Below, piece by piece: positions 1 to 5,855 of a stretch of DNA of 7,482 nt. The position numbers and the translations under genes were made by a program. Source of the DNA: Candidatus Bathyarchaeota archaeon (GTDB lineage: Archaea > Thermoproteota > Bathyarchaeia > TCS64); the NCBI GenBank assembly GCA_002726865.1, contig PBSW01000081.1, forward strand, positions 1 through 7,482, given 5' to 3'. Numbering within the stretch: the first letter of the stretch is position 1; every line of letters begins with the position of its first letter. Under the pieces are notes generated by a model. The model made no database searches. It saw nothing but the letters and a program-made list of their open reading frames with translations, and was not told the DNA's origin.

Positions 1-2427
1 CCGAGCTCTCCCCACAATAAGGGCAAGATCTGTGCCAAGGGAACGGCCGCCATTGCCAACTTGTACGATCCGGAACGTCTGAAAAAGCCGTTGAAGAGGA
101 CCAACGAGGCGAAGGGTTTCGGCGTCGAACCTGGATGGAAGGAGATCGAGTGGGACGAGGCATTATCCGAAATTGGAGAACGACTAAAAAAAGTCAGAGA
201 GGATGACCCGAGAAAACTGGTCTTCATGACCTTCGACACCCATGCAGCTCACTTGTATCGCTCGTGGGTATCGGCCTTCGGATCCTCGAACTATGAGGTG
301 GGAACTCCTAACTTCTTCTGTGGCAACAACGTGCATCCCTTCACGTATCTTGCACATGGTGCCTTTTTCATGGAGCCCGATTTAGACCACTGCAAATATC
401 TCATTCTATTCGGGTGCCAGTTCGGCCATACCATACTTTCTAACGCCATGGAGTCAGCTAAGAAGCTGGCCGAAGCCCGCGAAAGAGGATTGAAGCTCGT
501 CGTTGTAGATCCAGTATGTAGCAAGGCGGCTGGGAAGGCCGATGAATGGATACCCATCAGACCTGGTACCGACGCAGCTTTTGCTCTAGGAATTCTAAAT
601 CTTCTGCTTAACGAACTTAAGGCATATGACAAGGAGTTCCTGAAGAAGTACACAAACGGTTCCTATCTTCTGAAATCAGATGGTACGTACCTACGGGATG
701 CAGACACGAAAAAGCCCATGGTCTGGGACATTTCGCAAGAGAAAGGGCTTCCCTTTGACCAGGTCTCGGGAAGCGACGCAGCCATTGAAGGAGAATTCAC
801 AGTGAATGACAACACGTGCACGCCTGCTTTTCAGAAACTCAAGGATCATGTAGCAAGCTATAGTCCTGAAAAGGTGTCATCAATCACCACGACTCCCGTC
901 GAAACGATTAAACGAATTGCAAGTGAATTTGCCCAGGCAGCATCGATTGGGAGCACGATCTCCCTCGAGGGGAAATCATTTCCTCTTCGCACAGTCGCTG
1001 CATTATGGAATAGGGGACCCAGTCAACACAAGCACGCTATGTTGACGGGCTTCTCGATGTATCTGCTGAACCTCATGGTGGGTGCTGGTGATGTTCCTGG
1101 AGGTATGCTTGGATCCAATGCAGTTGGCCCAGGCTGGGGGCCCCAGCAAGATGTTGATGGAATCATAATTCCTTCTGGAGAATTGAGCGCGAAACCCATC
1201 GTCGTACCTACCATCTATCCTCCGGCGAAAGTGAAATCGCCCGAGAGAATCAGTCTTCGGGAACTCTTCCCCGTCGCGCCCTATTCCGGCATCTTCATGA
1301 TAGAAGCACTCCTCGAACCGGAGAAATATGGACTGCCTTACTCGCCCGAGGTTCTTGTTGTGACTCGCACAAATCCCTTGATCAGTGGCGCAGATCCCTC
1401 GAAGATGGCGCGAGCATTCATGAAGATTCCTTTTATCGTCTCAATCTCGAGCAAGGTTGACGAAACGGCTGAGTTGGCGGACTATGTACTCCCAGATCCC
1501 GCCCTCTTGGAACTCCTGCTGCCATTCGCCAACAGACTGGAGAAACCAATGGGTGGTCAGTCATGGTATTCTCTGATCGCTCAACCTGTTGTCACACCTG
1601 ATGTGAAGTACTCACACCCATTCGAGCTCTTGTACCGACTCGCTGAAAAGGCGGGATTCCTGGACGAGCTCCACTCGAAACTCAACACCGATCTCAATCT
1701 CAAGGATAAGCACAAACTAGAGGGATCAAATCCGACTGACTGGCAAGACATCTGTGACAGATGGTTAAGATCCATGATTTCGGAGGAGAAAGGGCTAGAG
1801 TGGTTCAAGCGAGAAGGGGTTTTTGTCCTTCGAGAGAAAATGATAGATGAAATTTACCCAAGACCCCATACCACTGGAAGGAGTTTGATATATCTGGAGC
1901 ACATGAAACAAGCAGGAGAGGACGTATCGGAGCTCACGGAAAAGATGGGGCTTAAGTGGGATCTTTCGGACTACCAGCCCCTTCCAGATTGGAAACCCTG
2001 CCCTTCATACTCTGATAAGCCTGAGCGTTCTCTTTACATAGTAAATTTCAAGCTTCCAGAGCAGGCACTTTCTACCGGGTATACAGTCTCCAATCCATGG
2101 CTTCAAAACCTCACGGAGGCTAACAGGGGTTTCCACGTCCTTATCAATCCACAGAAAGCCGAAGAGCTAAAGATACGAGACGGAGACTCAATATCCCTTG
2201 AGTCGGAATTCGGATATAGAGCTAGGGCAATAGCGAAGATCACCGAAGGTATACATCCAGAGGTTGTCGGGGTGCCGGGCGCGTTCGGCCACTGGGCGAA
2301 AGGCTTGGGGAAAGAGACGGACAGGGGAATCCACTGGAACTCCTTCATTCCAATTCGTCCAGATAGAATCGATATGGTGAGTGCCGCCGTGGACACATGC
2401 GTCCGCGTGTCGATTAACAAGGAGTAG
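1..2427 (+). CDS. Molybdopterin oxidoreductase catalytic subunit, Psr/Phs-like, 5' partial
   Basis: This is the catalytic subunit of a DMSO-reductase-superfamily enzyme, carrying a Mo/W-bis-pterin cofactor. The frame is open from base 1, and 808 residues are visible. The TTG at 61 is not the start: the 20 codons before it encode the end of the N-terminal 4Fe-4S domain (last cluster Cys at nt 31-33, in ICAKG, followed by the conserved YDPERL..P segment). The first three cluster cysteines and any Tat signal lie off the left edge. Next come GTPNFF (nt 301-318) near the Mo site, a middle domain with the family NRG..H and LN.MVGAGDVPGG segments (about 1010-1110), and a C-terminal pterin-binding domain from about 2030 with KITEGIHP and VSAAVDTCV. 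Its likely partners are the convergent NrfD-like and four-cluster ferredoxin genes. Substrate (polysulfide, thiosulfate, tetrathionate, arsenate or other) is undetermined. The Mo-ligand residue is unclear: Cys at 319-321 or His at 334-336. Family assignment is firm; subfamily is inference. Confidence -1.
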   Translation, partial: PSSPHNKGKICAKGTAAIANLYDPERLKKPLKRTNEAKGFGVEPGWKEIEWDEALSEIGERLKKVREDDPRKLVFMTFDTHAAHLYRSWVSAFGSSNYEVGTPNFFCGNNVHPFTYLAHGAFFMEPDLDHCKYLILFGCQFGHTILSNAMESAKKLAEARERGLKLVVVDPVCSKAAGKADEWIPIRPGTDAAFALGILNLLLNELKAYDKEFLKKYTNGSYLLKSDGTYLRDADTKKPMVWDISQEKGLPFDQVSGSDAAIEGEFTVNDNTCTPAFQKLKDHVASYSPEKVSSITTTPVETIKRIASEFAQAASIGSTISLEGKSFPLRTVAALWNRGPSQHKHAMLTGFSMYLLNLMVGAGDVPGGMLGSNAVGPGWGPQQDVDGIIIPSGELSAKPIVVPTIYPPAKVKSPERISLRELFPVAPYSGIFMIEALLEPEKYGLPYSPEVLVVTRTNPLISGADPSKMARAFMKIPFIVSISSKVDETAELADYVLPDPALLELLLPFANRLEKPMGGQSWYSLIAQPVVTPDVKYSHPFELLYRLAEKAGFLDELHSKLNTDLNLKDKHKLEGSNPTDWQDICDRWLRSMISEEKGLEWFKREGVFVLREKMIDEIYPRPHTTGRSLIYLEHMKQAGEDVSELTEKMGLKWDLSDYQPLPDWKPCPSYSDKPERSLYIVNFKLPEQALSTGYTVSNPWLQNLTEANRGFHVLINPQKAEELKIRDGDSISLESEFGYRARAIAKITEGIHPEVVGVPGAFGHWAKGLGKETDRGIHWNSFIPIRPDRIDMVSAAVDTCVRVSINKE

Positions 2428-2437
2428 CTCGCGAAGA

Positions 2438-2464
2438 GCGACGGCCATCATGGACTGGCGTCGC
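2438..2464. terminator. Hairpin between convergent genes, possible bidirectional terminator
   Basis: The 86-nt gap between the converging oxidoreductase and nrfD-like genes holds an imperfect inverted repeat. Its left arm (2438-2447) pairs with its right arm (2456-2464) over nine base pairs with one bulged G and an 8-nt loop. A smaller GCTC/GAGC hairpin (2427-2439) overlaps the upstream stop codon. A run of four A (2495-2498) would read as U4 in the leftward transcript after the nrfD-like stop. The position suits termination from either side, but no strong U-tract follows the main hairpin, so this is tentative. Confidence -1.
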
Positions 2465-2513
2465 CCTTAATCGGTATCTTGACCTGCATGAGGACAAAAC
2501 CCGGTCGTTCTGC

Positions 2514-3434
2514 TCAGAACGTTGGTTCGTATACTCCGGCCTTGAGAACAGAGATCTTGGAAAAGAAGTTTCCAACGAGGATAGTTATGGACGATATTAG
2601 GGTTAGAGTGTTACTTACTGGGCTAGGACCTACTATCAGAGCTATGGCCAACAGAATTGTCGGCAGTAGCAGGCCTACGAATATACCTCCACCAATGAAA
2701 TAGGCACCGGTCTTGCCGTTGGTCAATATTCCAAACGAGGTCTTTGCTGCTGCAGTGCCATTGGACAGTCCGAGTGTGTAGCCTAGTAGTATGAGGAGGC
2801 TCGCTATGGTGAGGAGCGCAATGACCTGGACAGACATCCTTGGATCCATCGTGGCCGATCCGGTGACAGAGTCAAGAATCCAGAGGAACGCAGCTCCACT
2901 CGCAAAGGCATTGACAAAGAACTGTGTTGGAACAAGTGCTGTTCTCCAGGCGGGTATTACTGATGAGGATCCTAATACTAATCCATGATAGATTGCTACC
3001 ACGATAGCTGAAGCGCTGGCCAGGGCCAGGAAGATCATGCCGACCGTACTTCCAGTTGTCCAAGGCAGAGTGATGCCAATGGGCACGAGTTCTAGAACGA
3101 AAGGCGCCACGAAAAGAAGGCTCGTGATCATGAAGAAGTTTACGCCAAGGGCGCCCCTGGCAACCCACGAGGTCTTCAGATTAGCCGTCGTCCTCCAGAA
3201 ACGGTCAGGCTTCCCCAAGTCCTGTAGCAGGGAAACTCCGCCCAGAAGAACCAGGACTACACCTGTTAGAGCACCTAGTTCCATACGAATTGCGGCTGCC
3301 AGGATGAAGAGCGCCGCACCGGTGCCCATGGTGAAGAATTCTAACGCATGAGCCAACCCCCAGAAGTTTTGGATTTTCGGCTCCATGACAAATCTTTCTA
3401 CAAAGGGATTGCCAGCTTTCAAAGAACTATTCAC
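2514..3434 (-). CDS. NrfD/PsrC-like membrane anchor subunit
   Basis: A 306-residue integral membrane protein of the NrfD/PsrC family, the subunit that exchanges electrons with membrane quinone in polysulfide-reductase-type complexes. Eight hydrophobic segments are visible, at roughly residues 27-49, 55-72, 95-117, 127-149, 168-187, 201-221, 243-266 and 274-293, which fits the family's core of eight helices. The family signature DLGKPDRFW is at 72-80, followed by NLKTSW (85-90), and the C-terminus carries KAGVY (298-302). The start is GTG, supported by AGGAGA just upstream. It lies 32 nt downstream of the ferredoxin-subunit stop on the same strand, so the two are almost certainly cotranscribed. 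It ends facing the convergent catalytic-subunit gene. No proton-pumping role or quinone type can be assigned from sequence alone. Family assignment is confident; the physiological substrate is unknown. Confidence -1.
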   Translation of the reverse strand: MNSSLKAGNPFVERFVMEPKIQNFWGLAHALEFFTMGTGAALFILAAAIRMELGALTGVVLVLLGGVSLLQDLGKPDRFWRTTANLKTSWVARGALGVNFFMITSLLFVAPFVLELVPIGITLPWTTGSTVGMIFLALASASAIVVAIYHGLVLGSSSVIPAWRTALVPTQFFVNAFASGAAFLWILDSVTGSATMDPRMSVQVIALLTIASLLILLGYTLGLSNGTAAAKTSFGILTNGKTGAYFIGGGIFVGLLLPTILLAIALIVGPSPVSNTLTLISSITILVGNFFSKISVLKAGVYEPTF

Positions 3435-3436
3435 TA

Positions 3437-3442
3437 TCTCCT
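3437..3442 (-). promoter_or_regulatory. Shine-Dalgarno site for the NrfD-like gene
   Basis: AGGAGA on the minus strand ends 2 nt before a GTG codon at 3434-3432. It decides the GTG start, because the only nearby ATG (3459-3457) runs into a stop after three codons. Confidence -1.
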
Positions 3443-3466
3443 GGGATTCAATAGCTCATGTGGATA

Positions 3467-4072
3467 CTAAAAGACATAATGGTTGGATGGGTCCGCTCCA
3501 GACTCTGGGCGAGGCTGCATTCCGTTTCGGTTCCGAATGAGTTTCGCTGGTTTGCTGTCGGGATCATCTATGTCTCCAAAGATCCTGCACTCCGTAGGGC
3601 AGGTCTCTACACATGCTGGAGTGTTGTTACCTTGATCGATTCTGTGGACACAGAAAGTGCACTTTTGAACCGTGCCGACCTGGAACTTTTTGTAGGCTTG
3701 TTCCTCATAGGGCGTTAGTTCAGAACCATACTCGCCTCTTTCTTCACCATAGAAGTGCAAAGCTCCATATGGGCATGCAGCAATACAGGCCTTCGTTCCG
3801 CAACATTTCTCTTGATCGACTTGTACTATTCCATCAGGTCGCTTTGCTAAGGCATTCGTCGGGCAGGACTTTATGCATGGTGCGTCTTTGCAGTGATTAC
3901 AGAGTGTCGGGAGGAACAACCTCTTGACATTTGGGTACTTGCCTACCTCTTTCTCGTAGACGGGTGCGTACCAGATGCCGGGTGGCGTTCCATTCTCTAC
4001 CTTGCAGGCTACACTACAAGCGTAACATCCTACACAGCGCTTGACATCAATTACCATGCCCAGTCTGACCAT
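3467..4072 (-). CDS. PsrB-like four-cluster ferredoxin subunit
   Basis: A 201-residue cytoplasmic-type Fe-S protein of the PsrB/DmsB/PhsB family, which passes electrons between the Mo-pterin subunit and the NrfD-type anchor. Four cysteine motifs are visible: C13-x2-C16-x2-C19-x3-C23, C58-x2-C61-x4-C66-x3-C70, C90-x2-T93-x2-C96-x3-C100, and C138-x2-C141-x12-C154-x3-C158. The third motif has Thr where the second Cys is usual, plus an extra Cys at 91; a [3Fe-4S] cluster is likely there. No signal peptide is seen, as is normal for a subunit exported, if at all, with its catalytic partner. The ATG start has GGAGAA directly upstream (4078-4073). It sits 22 nt after the stop of a truncated catalytic-subunit remnant and 32 nt before the NrfD-like gene, the usual A-B-C order. 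Family is confident; which catalytic subunit it now serves is inference. Confidence -1.
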   Translation of the reverse strand: MVRLGMVIDVKRCVGCYACSVACKVENGTPPGIWYAPVYEKEVGKYPNVKRLFLPTLCNHCKDAPCIKSCPTNALAKRPDGIVQVDQEKCCGTKACIAACPYGALHFYGEERGEYGSELTPYEEQAYKKFQVGTVQKCTFCVHRIDQGNNTPACVETCPTECRIFGDIDDPDSKPAKLIRNRNGMQPRPESGADPSNHYVF

Positions 4073-4094
4073 TTCTCCAGCACACCTCTATTGT

Positions 4095-4403
4095 CTAGGC
4101 TCTTGTCACCTTTACTTTCACACAGGCATCGAGGGCAGCCGAAACCGTATCCATGCGTTCGAAGGTATATTCGATGAGGGTGTTGAAGTGGACGCCCTTG
4201 CCGCGGGGTTCGGGATTCCCTGTAATTCGTCGGCCAAAGACTCCAGGGATCGATACAACTTGGGGATGAACGCCCTCTGTCACTCGGACAGTTCCTTTTT
4301 GCTTCCTCCCTGATGAGGCTCCTATCCATACATTTTCCTGGATTCCTTCTGACTCTTGGGGGGCAATCTGCATTAGCAAAAAATCTAAGCTCTGTATATC
4401 CAA
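4095..4403 (-). pseudogene. Remnant of a second molybdopterin oxidoreductase (C-terminal domain only)
   Basis: An open frame of 102 codons from TTG at 4403, or about 92 from ATG at 4373, whose product matches only the C-terminal pterin-binding domain of the intact catalytic subunit in this window. Shared stretches include VTEGVHP against ITEGIHP, IPGVFG against VPGAFG, and DTVSAALDACV against DMVSAAVDTCV. Similarity begins near the ATG; further upstream the sequence is AT-rich and resembles nothing in the family. Full catalytic subunits exceed 700 residues, so roughly 90% is missing. It lies just upstream of the PsrB-like and NrfD-like genes on the same strand, where a psrA-type gene belongs, so a 5' deletion of the original A gene is the simplest explanation. 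No Shine-Dalgarno site is evident at either start. The absence of internal stops leaves open a recent loss or a retained small cofactor-domain protein. Confidence -1.
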
Positions 4404-4409
4404 GTAGTG

Positions 4410-4416
4410 TTTTAAA
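4410..4416 (-). promoter_or_regulatory. Possible TATA element for the leftward reductase operon
   Basis: The minus strand reads TTTAAAA here within an AT-rich spacer. A transcript starting about 27 nt downstream would begin near 4386, shortly before the ATG at 4373 of the remnant. A second TATA-like match (GATATAC, 4392-4398) lies closer in. Weak consensus evidence only. Confidence -1.
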
Positions 4417-4509
4417 TTCTTTAGTGATAGAGATTTCCTTTGAAGATCTAGTAGTTGGAAATAGGTGTAACGCCTTAGAAAGGCATATTCGCTATTTTCG
4501 CCATTAGGG

Positions 4510-4516
4510 TTATAAT
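4510..4516 (+). promoter_or_regulatory. TATA-like box of the mtnA gene
   Basis: TTATAAT lies in the 138-nt divergent spacer (4404-4541), centred about 29 nt before the GTG start at 4542. With the usual archaeal TATA-to-start distance of 25-28 nt, transcription would begin at about 4540, giving an essentially leaderless mRNA. No convincing Shine-Dalgarno site precedes the GTG, which agrees with that. Confidence -1.
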
Positions 4517-4541
4517 TGGACTTACAACTCGTCTAGAGAAT

Positions 4542-5600
4542 GTGGCCATCCGCTCTTCGGAACTCCGAACTGTATCATGGAAAGATGGTACGGTAGTTCT
4601 AATAGATCAGACAAAGCTTCCAAATCGCCTCTCATTTTTTAGATGCTCGGAGGTGAGAGAGGTTGCTTTAGCCATTACGAATATGGTTGTCCGAGGCGCT
4701 CCAGCTATTGGAGTGGCTGCAGCGATGGGTTTGGCCCTGGTCGCTACACGGAGCAAGGCTAGTGATAAGAAGACACTATTGAAAGAGTTGGATGCTGCTG
4801 CCATATTATTACGTGCTACCAGGCCAACAGCTGTGAATCTACAGTGGGGGTTGGAACGCATTATCGAAAGAGCTAGTTCTGCTAGCGATGACGTGGCGGT
4901 TCTCAAGGGGACTGTAATAGATGAGGCCGTCAGAATGGGTGAGGAAGACGTTGAGGCAAACCGTCGCATAGGGCGTTTTGGCGCGGAGCTTGTGGACGAT
5001 GGCGATGTAATCATGACACACTGCAATGCAGGAGCTTTGGCAACCGTCGGCTACGGAACTGCACTGGGGGTCATGCGCGCAGCAAAAGAACAAGGAAAAG
5101 ACATTCAAGCCTTCGTCTTAGAGACACGACCTGCGCTCCAGGGATCCCGTCTAACGGCTTACGAGCTACTTCGTGACGGATTTCATGTAACGGTCCTTGC
5201 CGATACGACTGCTGGCCATGTAATGTCCCGGAAGATGGTAGGAAAAGTCATCGTTGGTGCAGATAGGATCCTTTCTACTGGCCATGTGTTCAACAAGATC
5301 GGTACATATCAACTTGCTGTTCTAGCACAAAAGCACGACATTCCTCTGATCTGTGCAGCCCCTTCCTCTACTTTCGATCTTAAGAGCAAGTTGACAGATG
5401 TTGAGATTGAACAACGTAGCCCAGATGAAGTTGTGAAGGTTAGGGGTAGGAGGATCGCACCCAAAGGAGTGCAAGTCTTGAATCCCGCGTTTGACGTTAC
5501 TCCACCTGATTTAATCTACGCGATCTCGACTGAGTTAGGATTGATTAAACCCGTATCCGAGGAGAGGATAAGGCGTATTCTCAGCCAGACTCTGTCATGA
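4542..5600 (+). CDS. mtnA: S-methyl-5-thioribose-1-phosphate isomerase
   Basis: A 352-residue member of the MtnA/aIF2B-like family. MtnA converts 5-methylthioribose-1-phosphate to 5-methylthioribulose-1-phosphate in cytoplasmic methionine salvage. Family landmarks in order: the N-terminal LIDQTKLP (20-27), RGAPAIG (51-57), VNLQWGLERI (98-107), HCNAGALAT (160-168) with the catalytic Cys161, ETRPALQGSRLTA (194-206), VGADRI (238-243) with the catalytic Asp241, NKIGTY (251-256), APSSTFD (273-279) and NPAFDVTPPDLI (314-325). Length and the placement of Cys161 and Asp241 match characterised MtnA enzymes (Cys160/Asp240 in Bacillus subtilis), which argues against a regulatory eIF2B subunit or a ribose-1,5-bisphosphate isomerase. 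The start is GTG; an in-frame stop at 4476 limits extension, and the N-terminus then aligns normally. It appears monocistronic: the upstream neighbour is divergent and a tRNA gene follows. No other methionine-salvage gene is in the window. Confidence -1.
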   Translation: MAIRSSELRTVSWKDGTVVLIDQTKLPNRLSFFRCSEVREVALAITNMVVRGAPAIGVAAAMGLALVATRSKASDKKTLLKELDAAAILLRATRPTAVNLQWGLERIIERASSASDDVAVLKGTVIDEAVRMGEEDVEANRRIGRFGAELVDDGDVIMTHCNAGALATVGYGTALGVMRAAKEQGKDIQAFVLETRPALQGSRLTAYELLRDGFHVTVLADTTAGHVMSRKMVGKVIVGADRILSTGHVFNKIGTYQLAVLAQKHDIPLICAAPSSTFDLKSKLTDVEIEQRSPDEVVKVRGRRIAPKGVQVLNPAFDVTPPDLIYAISTELGLIKPVSEERIRRILSQTLS

Positions 5601-5704
5601 TGGGGGGCCTCGTTCCCAGAAAATGCCAATTATTTACCTTACAGGAATATCCAAGAGAAATCAATAGCAAACAGGTTTAACTTGTGCCTCGTCAACGGAT
5701 GCTT
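5601..5704 (+). promoter_or_regulatory. mtnA-tRNA spacer with TATA-like box for the tRNA
   Basis: This 104-nt gap has no ORF. TTTAA at 5676-5680 is centred about 27 nt before the first tRNA nucleotide, the expected spacing for an archaeal tRNA promoter with little or no 5' leader. The T-rich stretch near 5627-5640, soon after the mtnA stop, could end the mtnA transcript. Confidence -1.
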
Positions 5705-5721
5705 GGGCCCGTAGCCTAGCA

Positions 5722-5736
5722 AGAGACTTCCTAGAT
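5722..5736 (+). other. tRNA-Arg intron 1, 15 nt, in the D-loop
   Basis: Predicted BHB intron after D-loop position 17. The central 4-bp helix is CTAG (5716-5719) with CTAG (5731-5734). The 3-nt bulges are 5720-5722 and 5735-5737, and splicing after the second bulge nucleotide removes exactly 5722-5736. The inner GA/TC stem carries a 4-nt loop. The outer helix is weak, with only C5715-G5738 pairing, so this is a relaxed BHB; the ends could shift by one or two nt. Without removal the D-loop would be 26 nt long. Confidence -1.
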
Positions 5737-5751
5737 CGGATCAGGGCGTCG

Positions 5752-5766
5752 AGGATTATCGCGCAG
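5752..5766 (+). other. tRNA-Arg intron 2, 15 nt, in the anticodon stem (29/30)
   Basis: Predicted BHB intron splitting the 5' strand of the anticodon stem. The central helix is GCGT (5746-5749) with GCGC (5761-5764), including one G-U pair. The bulges are CGA (5750-5752) and AGG (5765-5767). The outer helix pairs 5743-5745 with 5768-5770, and the inner GG/TC stem has loop ATTA. Cutting after the second nucleotide of each bulge removes 5752-5766 and joins TCG to GC, exactly restoring the stem that pairs with 5776-5780. Structure and cloverleaf independently give the same boundaries. Confidence -1.
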
Positions 5767-5855
5767 GCCTTCGGAGCCGGAGATCCAGGGTTCAAATCCC
5801 TGCGGGCCCGATATTACTTGCAAATCTCCCCATTTTCATATTTCTGGTCCAGGGG

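Larger units (their letters stand above)
5705..5810 (+). tRNA. tRNA-Arg (anticodon UCG) with two non-canonical introns
   Basis: The 106-nt gene folds into a full cloverleaf only when two 15-nt segments are removed, leaving 76 nt. The acceptor stem is 5705-5711 with 5803-5809, seven perfect pairs, with discriminator G5810 and no encoded CCA. The D stem is GCCT (5714-5717) with GGGC (5744-5747), and the spliced D-loop has 11 nt including G18-G19. The anticodon stem is TCG (5749-5751) plus GC (5767-5768) against 5776-5780: four Watson-Crick pairs and one G-U. The 7-nt loop CTTCGGA has anticodon TCG at 5771-5773. The variable loop is 5781-5785. The T arm (5786-5802) has a five-pair stem and loop TTCAAAT. 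D-loop A20 fits known arginine identity. There is no intron at the canonical 37/38 position. It decodes CGA and perhaps other CGN codons. Confidence -1.

Noticed and set aside
61..63. TTG at 61 as the start of the catalytic subunit
   Set aside because: The 20 upstream codons encode the conserved end of the N-terminal Fe-S domain, so the gene starts left of the window.
2479..3351. Rightward open frames across the NrfD-like gene (2479-2703, 2791-2988, 3037-3351)
   Set aside because: They lie opposite a gene with strong family motifs and eight membrane segments, and are Arg/Pro-rich as expected of antisense shadows.
4051..4329. A 92-codon leftward open frame overlapping the oxidoreductase remnant
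   Set aside because: It is in another frame of the same strand, has no family resemblance, and overlaps both the remnant, whose frame shows clear homology, and the start of the ferredoxin-subunit gene.
4540..4542. ATG at 4540 as an mtnA start
   Set aside because: It is out of frame with the MtnA protein; the GTG at 4542 is in frame and gives a normal N-terminus.
4542..5600. aIF2B subunit or ribose-1,5-bisphosphate isomerase as the product
   Set aside because: The MtnA-type N-terminal DQTKLP, RGAPAIG, and catalytic Cys161 and Asp241 motifs are all present at the expected spacing.
5705..5810. tRNA pseudogene or a split/permuted tRNA
   Set aside because: All stems pair well, both ends of the acceptor stem are in normal order, and the extra segments have BHB geometry that restores the cloverleaf.
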